Both the position numbers and the translations under genes were made by a program. Below are positions 57,612 through 64,000 of a stretch of 64,000 bases of DNA, in pieces. Under the pieces are notes generated by a model, which was not told the origin of the DNA, did not search any database, and saw only the letters and a program-made list of their open reading frames with translations. The stretch is from NCBI GenBank assembly GCA_027315315.1, contig DAHUYG010000038.1, positions 16,074-80,073 of the forward strand, written 5' to 3'. Numbering within the stretch: the stretch's first letter is position 1; each line of letters opens with the position of its first letter. This stretch comes from Acidimicrobiaceae bacterium. Its GTDB lineage: Bacteria; Actinomycetota; Acidimicrobiia; Acidimicrobiales; RAAP-2.

Positions 57612-57691
57612 ACGCGCTCCAACGCCCAGATGAAGCCGAGCAGGGTCAGGCCGAAGCCGATCACCCCGAGGACAACCAAGAAGTCCGCCAC
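57608..57691 (-). CDS. 27-aa hydrophobic peptide upstream of kdpF
   Basis: [27 protein letters not shown]; stop/start overlap GTGTGA with kdpF. Confidence 0.7.
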   Translation of the reverse strand: MADFLVVLGVIGFGLTLLGFIWALERV

Positions 57692-57809
57692 ACCCCGATC
57701 CTGTGCACGCCAAAGCTGAACGGGGCCTCAATGCGACCCGGAAGGGCTGAATAATTCCTTCACGGCCTCGTCGGGACCTTGATCCCGACAGGATGTCGGC
57801 TCCCGGCGC

Positions 57810-59291
57810 GTGAGAATGAAGCCCATGCGCGCTGGGCTGAGGGGCTCGATCGTGGGCATCTCCACCGCCCTCGGGCTGGGCGCCGCCATGTTGCCGTGGC
57901 GATCGCACCTGGCCATCGCCACGACCGCCCTCGTGCTCGTCGTACCGGTCGTCGCCGGGGTGATCGTTGGGGGATATCCGGGCGGGATCGCGAGCGTCGC
58001 AGCCGGGTTCCTCGTGTACGACTTCGCCTACATCCCGCCCTACAACACGCTGAGCGTCGGTGCAGGTCAGAATTGGGTGGCGCTCGGGGTCTACCTCGTG
58101 GTGATGCTCCTGGTCGCCCAGGTAGCTGCCCACCTCAGATCGGCCCGGGCCGTCGCCCAGCGTCGCGCCGACGAGGCGCTTCGACTCTCAGCCTTGACCC
58201 AACTTCTTGTCGAGGGCGGATCGGTCCAGGAACTGCTCGACACCGTGGTCCGGGCGATAGCCACCGTCTTCGAGGTCGAATCGGTGGCGCTGCTCCTACC
58301 GGAGGAGGGCAAGCTGCTGGTTGCCGCTTCCGCCGGGACTCCCCTCGAGGACTCCGATCTCGCACGAGTGGCATCCGGCTCCGGACTCCCGGTGGCGGTC
58401 GGCACCCTTCGCCCCGGCTCCGATTCCTTGCAGACGCTCGCCCTGGATGCATCGGAGGGTCCCGTGGGGATCCTCGCCCTGCGGGGCCTCCCGGCATCCT
58501 TCCGCGATGGTGCACTCCTTCGGACCTTTGCCAACCACGCCGCGCTCGCCCTCGAGAAGGTGCAGCTCCGGGCGAGGGCCGAACGCACCCTGCTGCTCGA
58601 GGAGATGGACCGTATCCGGAAGGACCTAATCGGTGCGGTGTCCCATGACCTCCGCACCCCGCTTGCCACGATGAAGGTCGCCTCGTCCTCGCTTCTCGAT
58701 CCGACGGCCAAGCTCTCCGCGCAAGACATCGCGGAACTCCATGGCCTCATCGACGCGCAGGTCGATCGCCTGACCCGACTCGTCACGAGCCTCTTAGACC
58801 TCAACCGCTACGAACACGGCGCGCTCACACTCGAACGCCATACGCGTGGCGTCCTCGATCTCATCGGAGATGCCCTGGCAGACATGCGCCCGACACTCGG
58901 GGACCGCTCGATCGTCCTCGACGTTCCCTCGGCGCTTCCCGACGTCGACGTCGACCCGGTGCTCATCGGTCAGGTGCTAGCCAACCTGCTCGACAACGCC
59001 GAGTGCCATTCGCCCCCACGAGCGCCCATTCGGATCGCGGCCGAATGGCTGGACGGCTGCGTCGCGATCTCGATCAGTGACAGCGGCCCCGGGGTCCCGA
59101 ACGCGCAACGTGACACCATCTTCGGCAGCTTCGTCCGGTTCGACACCGGTGGCCGGGCAGGCCTGGGGCTCGCCATCGTCAAGGCCTTCGTGCAAGCCCA
59201 CGGCGAGCGAGTCTGGGTAGACGACGCCGTCGGCGGGGGTGCCCGCTTCGTCTTCACGATGCCCCCCCACCCCGTGGGAGGCCCGCTCTGA
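57810..59291 (+). CDS. kdpD-C: KdpD C-terminal half: DUF4118-like TM region + GAF + histidine kinase
   Basis: TM helices; GAF region; AVSHDLRTPLATMKVASSSLLD; LLDNAECHSP; GPGVPNAQRDTIFGSFVRFDTGGRAGLGLAIVKAF. Confidence 0.92.
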   Translation: MRMKPMRAGLRGSIVGISTALGLGAAMLPWRSHLAIATTALVLVVPVVAGVIVGGYPGGIASVAAGFLVYDFAYIPPYNTLSVGAGQNWVALGVYLVVMLLVAQVAAHLRSARAVAQRRADEALRLSALTQLLVEGGSVQELLDTVVRAIATVFEVESVALLLPEEGKLLVAASAGTPLEDSDLARVASGSGLPVAVGTLRPGSDSLQTLALDASEGPVGILALRGLPASFRDGALLRTFANHAALALEKVQLRARAERTLLLEEMDRIRKDLIGAVSHDLRTPLATMKVASSSLLDPTAKLSAQDIAELHGLIDAQVDRLTRLVTSLLDLNRYEHGALTLERHTRGVLDLIGDALADMRPTLGDRSIVLDVPSALPDVDVDPVLIGQVLANLLDNAECHSPPRAPIRIAAEWLDGCVAISISDSGPGVPNAQRDTIFGSFVRFDTGGRAGLGLAIVKAFVQAHGERVWVDDAVGGGARFVFTMPPHPVGGPL

Positions 59292-59977
59292 TGGCCAAGA
59301 TCCTCGTCATCGACGACGATCCCTCGCTCCTCCGGGCGTTGCGCCTGGGCCTGCAGGCCGGCGGCCACCAGGTGCTCACGGCATCGAACGGTGAGCAGGG
59401 GGTGACGACTACGGCGACCTCCGCCCCCGACGTGGTGATCTTGGACCTCGGGCTCCCCGATATCGAGGGACTCGAGGTGTGTCGGCGGATCCGCCAGTGG
59501 AGCGACGTGCCGATCGTCGTCCTGTCCGCCACCGAAGCCGAGGACCGCAAGGTCGCCGCACTCGACGGGGGCGCAAACGACTACGTCACCAAGCCCTTCG
59601 GCATGGCCGAGCTCGAGGCCCGGATCCGGGTCGCGCTGCGGAGGAAGGGGGCCGACGCAGAATCCCTCGAGGAACCGGTGATGACCGTCGGGGGCCTGAC
59701 CCTCGATCCGGTGCGCCGCGATGCCAGGCTCGAAGGGCGACCGGTCGACCTGACCGCCAAAGAGTTCGACGTGCTCGCCTTCCTGGCCCGGCACGCCGGC
59801 AAACGGTGCACGCACGAGATGATCCTCTCGGCAGTCTGGGGACCCGGGTACGGGCGCGAGTCCCAGTACCTGCATGCCTACATCCACCGCCTGCGCCAGA
59901 AGCTCAATGACCCAGATGCCCAGCTCATCCGTACCGCACCGGGGATCGGCTATGTGCTCGACGCCGGCGGGAGCTGA
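59291..59977 (+). CDS. kdpE: KdpE-like OmpR family response regulator
   Basis: MAKILVIDDDPSLLRALRLGL; VVILDLGLPDIEGLEVCRRIR; winged-helix LTAKEFDVLAFLARHAGKRCTHEMIL. Confidence 0.95.
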   Translation: MAKILVIDDDPSLLRALRLGLQAGGHQVLTASNGEQGVTTTATSAPDVVILDLGLPDIEGLEVCRRIRQWSDVPIVVLSATEAEDRKVAALDGGANDYVTKPFGMAELEARIRVALRRKGADAESLEEPVMTVGGLTLDPVRRDARLEGRPVDLTAKEFDVLAFLARHAGKRCTHEMILSAVWGPGYGRESQYLHAYIHRLRQKLNDPDAQLIRTAPGIGYVLDAGGS

Positions 59978-60018
59978 TCCGAGCTCGCCCTGTCGCGACC
60001 GAGCACTTCAATAGAACC

Positions 60019-60564
60019 ATGACCGCTACTTCGACCTCGCTCCTCGCGGCATTCGATTACGTCTGGGGGCGGTTGATGCACCGGATCGAGGGCCTCACAG
60101 ACGAGGAGTACCGCTGGGAGCCAGTCGCTGCATGCTGGTCCCTCCGGCAGGACGACAGTGGGGCGTGGCGGATCGAAGGCTCGGTTGGCGACACCAGTTC
60201 ACCGATGCCGACGCCGGTGACGACGATCGCCTGGCGTCTCGGGCACCTGGCCGGAGTGGCGCTCGGAGGCTTCGCGGATCGATGGTTCGGTTCGGGCACG
60301 CTTCGGATCGAGGACATCGAATTCCCGGGGGCGGCCGCCGGTGTGCCTTCGTTCTGCGAGGAGAACTATCGCCGGTGGCGCGAAGGAATCGCATCGATCG
60401 AGGAGGGTCAGTGGTGGGAACCCCTCGGGGCGAGCTGGGGCATCTGGGCCGAGGCGAACCACGTGGACCTTGCCATCCACGTCTTCGACGAGGTCGTGCA
60501 CCACGGTGCAGAGGTTGGGTTGCTGCGGGACCTCTACCCTCGCCGTGCCGAGGTTCGGTGCTAG
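60019..60564 (+). CDS. DinB-like family protein
   Basis: LLAAFDYVWGRLMHRIEGLTDEEYRWEPVAACWSLR; IAWRLGHLAGVALGGFADRWFG. Confidence 0.82.
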   Translation: MTATSTSLLAAFDYVWGRLMHRIEGLTDEEYRWEPVAACWSLRQDDSGAWRIEGSVGDTSSPMPTPVTTIAWRLGHLAGVALGGFADRWFGSGTLRIEDIEFPGAAAGVPSFCEENYRRWREGIASIEEGQWWEPLGASWGIWAEANHVDLAIHVFDEVVHHGAEVGLLRDLYPRRAEVRC

Positions 60565-62326
60565 GGCGCTGTTGAACAAGGCTCTTCCCCGCCGGGGAGG
60601 AGGCGGCGTAGCGTGCTGGTGGGTCCTCGGGGATGAGCCCGCACCGAAGAGCCGGAGTTGAGGGGGAAGATCCGGTCGCGCTGGATTTGGCCTCGGGCCA
60701 ACAGGTGTCGTGCCCTCCTTGGGACGTCCCCGAGGACCCCTATGGGGCCGGCGAGCACCCAGTTGCCGTCGGTTCTGGTGAGCCCGAGCACGACCAGCCT
60801 GCGCAAGTTGAGGGCGGCGACGCGCCGGTGCGCCCAGGCCACATTGCGTTCGACGCCGCGATAGCGAAGCCGGCGCTTGCCCTTGGCCACCAGCCAGGAG
60901 ATCGACCGCTCGGCCATCGGGCGGTGCTGTCGATAGACGGCCCGCAGCTCGTCCTCGCTCCAGGCCGCTCGGGCCTCGACCAGCTCGGCGTCGTGTGCAG
61001 AGACGCTGAAGGAGCGGGCCCTCGCCTTGGTGCAGCGGGACCGCATCGGACAGGGGCCACAGTGGGGTGCGAACCTGGCCACGCAGGCGCTCGAGAGCTT
61101 GGCGGTGTGACCGGCCGGGCAGGTGACGACGCCCTGGTCGTGGTCGACCACGAAGTCGTCTCGCACGAACCCCCCGGGGATGACCGGGCGGCTGGGCAGC
61201 GGCTTGATGACCAGGCGGTGGTGCCGCCGCTTCAAGCCTGCCCGCACCGCTCCGGACCCGTAGGCCGAGTCGGCCAGGACCTCGAGGCCATCGGGCTCGG
61301 CGGCCATGAGCTCGACCCCGACCGGCCCATCGGGGGCATTGGCCGCGGTGAGCTTGAGCGCTGTGATGATCCCGCTCTCGGGCTCGGTGGCCAGGTGGGC
61401 CTTGAAGCCGTCGGTGCGCACGGGGCGGTGGACTTGTGGCCGTGGCGAGCCTCGACGTCGACCGTCGAGATGACCCGGTCCTTGGCCATCTTGCGGGCGA
61501 TCCTCCAGGTGCCCTCTCTCAGTAGGTTCGACGTCCCGGCCGGCGATCAAGGCCAGAAGGCCGATGGAGTCGGCGGCCATCTCGGCCGAGGGGCTCGTCT
61601 CGGCCGCCGCCAGCACCGCCTCGGCGTCGTGGACCAGCCCGGTGACCAGTTCGTTCCTGGCCACGGTGTCGGACCACTCGATGATGGGCTTGCCCCCTCG
61701 TCGCTGGCGGTCGAGAGCTCGACCAGGGCCGCCTCGGGCACCGCTCCTCGCACCTTGCGGATGGCCGCGACGAGCTGGGTGACGGTGTCCTGGGTGGCCA
61801 CCGCGTCGTCCAAGATGCTCGAGTCGAGGGCCCGCCGGTGCTTGCCAACGAGCACCCCGGTGGCGGCGACCACGGCCGCACCGCGTCGAAGATCCGCTGG
61901 GGCCGCTCGGAGTTGGGCAGTCGGCTCCGCCAATAGGTGAGGACGGTGAAGTCGAAGCCCTCATCGTCGAGGGCCAGGCCGCAGGCGACCTTCCAGTCGA
62001 TCCGGGTCCGCAGCGCTCAGATGGCGTCGCGATCGGACAGGCCTTCCAAGGCCTGGAGCACCATGACCGGGCAGACCACCGGCGCCGGGGTGGAGGGGGC
62101 GTCCCCTCTCGGAGGGGAACAGGTCGGCGAAGTCCTCGTCTATGAAGAGCTCTTCTCGGTGATCGGCCAAGAAGGCGTAGACGGTCCCCTCTTCGATCAG
62201 CCCCCGGCACAGGGCCGCGGCATCGAGGAGGTGGCGGTCGGGATCGGCTTTGCCTTGCATGGCCAATTCTCGCCCGCTGGCTGGCAAATCGCGAGCCTTT
62301 CGGCGCTTCAAATCAACAGCGCCCTA
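60562..62326 (-). mobile_element. IS1182-like element with decayed transposase, 14-bp TIRs
   Basis: TIR TAGGGCGCTGTTGA (60562-60575) and complement TCAACAGCGCCCTA (62313-62326); transposase pieces (GFKAHLATEPESGIITALKLTAANAPDG, VLADSAYGSGAVRAGL, CTKARARSFSVSAHD) spread over several frames. Confidence 0.85.
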
Positions 62327-63556
62327 GTGTCCTGGAAGCTGATCCACTGTGAAATGCCGTTCACCCGTCGGCGTTGATGGCGGCGCAGTATCCAGCGAGG
62401 CGTTCGAGGATCTGCTCGGCCGTCTTCGTCCAGACGAATGGACGCGGGTTCTCGTTCCAGGTGGTGACCCAGGCGAGGATGTCGGCAGCGAGTTCTTTCA
62501 CGTTGCGATGGGCGGAGCGCTTGAGCTTCTTGGTCGTGAGGGCGGAGAACCAGCGCTCAACGAGGTTCATCCACGACCCATAGGTGGGAGTGAAGTGGAA
62601 GTGGAACCGTCGATGCCGCAACAGCCAGCGGTGCACGAGCGGGGTCTTGTGGGTGGCGAGGTTGTCCAAGATCGCATGCACGTCGAGCTCGGCGGGCACC
62701 TCACGGTTGAGCTTGTTCAAGAAAGCCACGAAGTCGCCGCTGGTGTGGGACTTGCGAATGTCGGTGATCACCGTCCCGGTGGCCACCTCCAGTGCCGCGA
62801 AGAGATCACAGGTGCCGTTGCGTTCGTAGTCATGGGTGGCCCGAGCCGGGGTGGTGGGCAGCATGGGCAACGTCGGGACGATGCGGTTGATGGCCTCAAT
62901 CTGGGGCTTCTCGTCGACCGCGAAGACCGCCGCGGCAACCGGAGGGCTCATGTAGAGCCCGACGAGATCACGGATCTTCTCCACGAGGTCCGGGTCCGGC
63001 GACACCTTGAAGCTGTCTTCGCGCCAGGGCTTGAGCCCGAAGGCCCGCCAGATCTCACGCACCGTCGTGTGGCTGATCCCGTGGCGCTTGGCCAGGGACC
63101 TCGTCGACCAGTGGGTTGCGTCCTCGGGAGCACTTTCGAGCGTCTCGACCACGATCGCCTTGATCACGTCGTCGCCGATGGTGCGGGCCGCTCCCGGGCG
63201 AGGAGCGTCGACCAGCCCGTCGAGCCGGGCGGCCCCGAAACGCTGACGCCACTTACCCACCGTCACCGGGTTGCAACCCAGCTCGGCTGCGATCTCGGCG
63301 TGGGTCGCGTCCCCCGCCGCGCAGGCCAGCACGATATTGGAGCGAAAGGCCAACGCCTGCGACGAGGAGTCCCGGCGTGCCCAGCGCTCCAGGGTAGAGC
63401 GCTCCTCGGCGCTCAAGATGATCTCGACGGTCGGTCGTCCGCGACGTGCCATGGTCTCCCTCCGATGTTGGCGTACAACACCGGAGGAACGCGCCTCGAA
63501 CGCAACAATTCCCGCTCAGCGGAGATTTATCCGCGAATCAGCCTTCCAGGACACTA
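62325..63556 (-). mobile_element. IS630-like element, TIR TAGTGTCCTGGAAG, TA at both ends
   Basis: TIR at 62325-62338 and complement CTTCCAGGACACTA at 63543-63556; intact transposase inside. Confidence 0.88.
62361..63452 (-). CDS. IS630 family transposase (HTH + DDE)
   Basis: HAEIAAELGCNPVTVGKWRQRF; WSTRSLAKRHGISHTTVREIWRAFGL; VFAVDEKPQIEAI; HAILDNLATHKTP; FHFTPTYGSWMNLVERWFSALTTKKLKR. Confidence 0.95.
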   Translation of the reverse strand: MARRGRPTVEIILSAEERSTLERWARRDSSSQALAFRSNIVLACAAGDATHAEIAAELGCNPVTVGKWRQRFGAARLDGLVDAPRPGAARTIGDDVIKAIVVETLESAPEDATHWSTRSLAKRHGISHTTVREIWRAFGLKPWREDSFKVSPDPDLVEKIRDLVGLYMSPPVAAAVFAVDEKPQIEAINRIVPTLPMLPTTPARATHDYERNGTCDLFAALEVATGTVITDIRKSHTSGDFVAFLNKLNREVPAELDVHAILDNLATHKTPLVHRWLLRHRRFHFHFTPTYGSWMNLVERWFSALTTKKLKRSAHRNVKELAADILAWVTTWNENPRPFVWTKTAEQILERLAGYCAAINADG

Positions 63557-63567
63557 GTCGCCGGTTG

Positions 63568-64000
63568 CTATTTGCACGAGGGGGGAATCGACCCGTCGAC
63601 CTCGGTGCGCCCCCCGCGCCCCGCGACCAACGTGACCGACACCGAGTCCGCTGCCGCGGACTGAGTGATCTCAAGAACCCCGGAATCCCGCTGCGACACG
63701 ACTCGTCCTCCACGCACCGTGACCCGATAACCATGCGGGTACTGGCCCGGTGGCACCAAGATCGCAGTGCACGCACCGCGGCCAAAGCGGTGGTGGTCCG
63801 GCGCGGTCGTCGAGTACGTGAGATGGAATTCGCGTGTCGGCGCGTCGAAGCCGTAGGTCAACGGCGTCCCTGAGACCACCCGGGGGTAGGGCTCGGCCAG
63901 GACATCCAGCTTGGCCTCATTCACGTTCGATCCCGTGCCGGGGCGGGCGGCGTCGGTGACAAGTCCCTCGATGCTCGGGGGCTTTGACCCCGTCGGATCT
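63568..64000 (-). CDS. C-terminal part of GH5/endoglycoceramidase-like glycosidase, 5' end outside window
   Basis: Frame open through window edge: ...GLVTDAARPGTGSNVNEAKLDVLAEPYPRVVSGTPLTYGFDAPTREFHLTYST...PHGYRVTVRGGRVVSQRDSGVLEI. Confidence 0.65.
   Translation of the reverse strand, partial: DPTGSKPPSIEGLVTDAARPGTGSNVNEAKLDVLAEPYPRVVSGTPLTYGFDAPTREFHLTYSTTAPDHHRFGRGACTAILVPPGQYPHGYRVTVRGGRVVSQRDSGVLEITQSAAADSVSVTLVAGRGGRTEVDGSIPPSCK

Noticed and set aside
1-64000. CRISPR arrays, rRNA or tRNA genes, prophage
   Set aside because: No regularly spaced repeats, rRNA/tRNA-like segments or phage structural genes were recognised by eye; tRNAscan/Infernal would be needed to exclude small RNAs.

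Overview
High-GC actinobacterial chromosome segment (probably an Acidimicrobiia-like lineage, inferred from gene content), densely coded on both strands. Main blocks: (1) phosphatidyl-myo-inositol mannoside block thrS-HIT-pgsA-patA-pimA, interrupted by an EF-G-like GTPase and a stand-alone F420 ligase (cofE), plus mshC, F420:NADP oxidoreductase and fabI; (2) three glycosyltransferases; (3) a cobalamin cluster in three parts: a riboswitch-controlled minus-strand operon cobU-cobS-cbiB-cobD-cbiP-cobN-ChlI/D-like, the pair cobO and cbiA separated by a DinB gene and a truncated IS110 transposase, and a plus-strand operon cobI-cobM-cbiD-cbiET-cbiGH-ferredoxin-cbiC::cbiX; (4) a decayed homogentisate dioxygenase next to MBL-fold and FAH-family genes; (5) assorted metabolic genes, including a TetR/ferritin-like pair with a perfect operator-like palindrome; (6) a kdp locus with a split KdpD, an embedded OB-fold gene and an easily missed 27-aa membrane peptide gene upstream of kdpF; (7) abutting IS1182-like (decayed) and IS630 (intact) elements sharing one terminal TA, next to the 3' part of a GH5-like gene at the right edge. 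The most interesting signals are the hybrid corrin pathway (early CbiX and late CobN chelatases, plus an embedded ferredoxin) and the rewired kdp locus. No searches could be run; family names come from recognising sequence motifs in the supplied translations.
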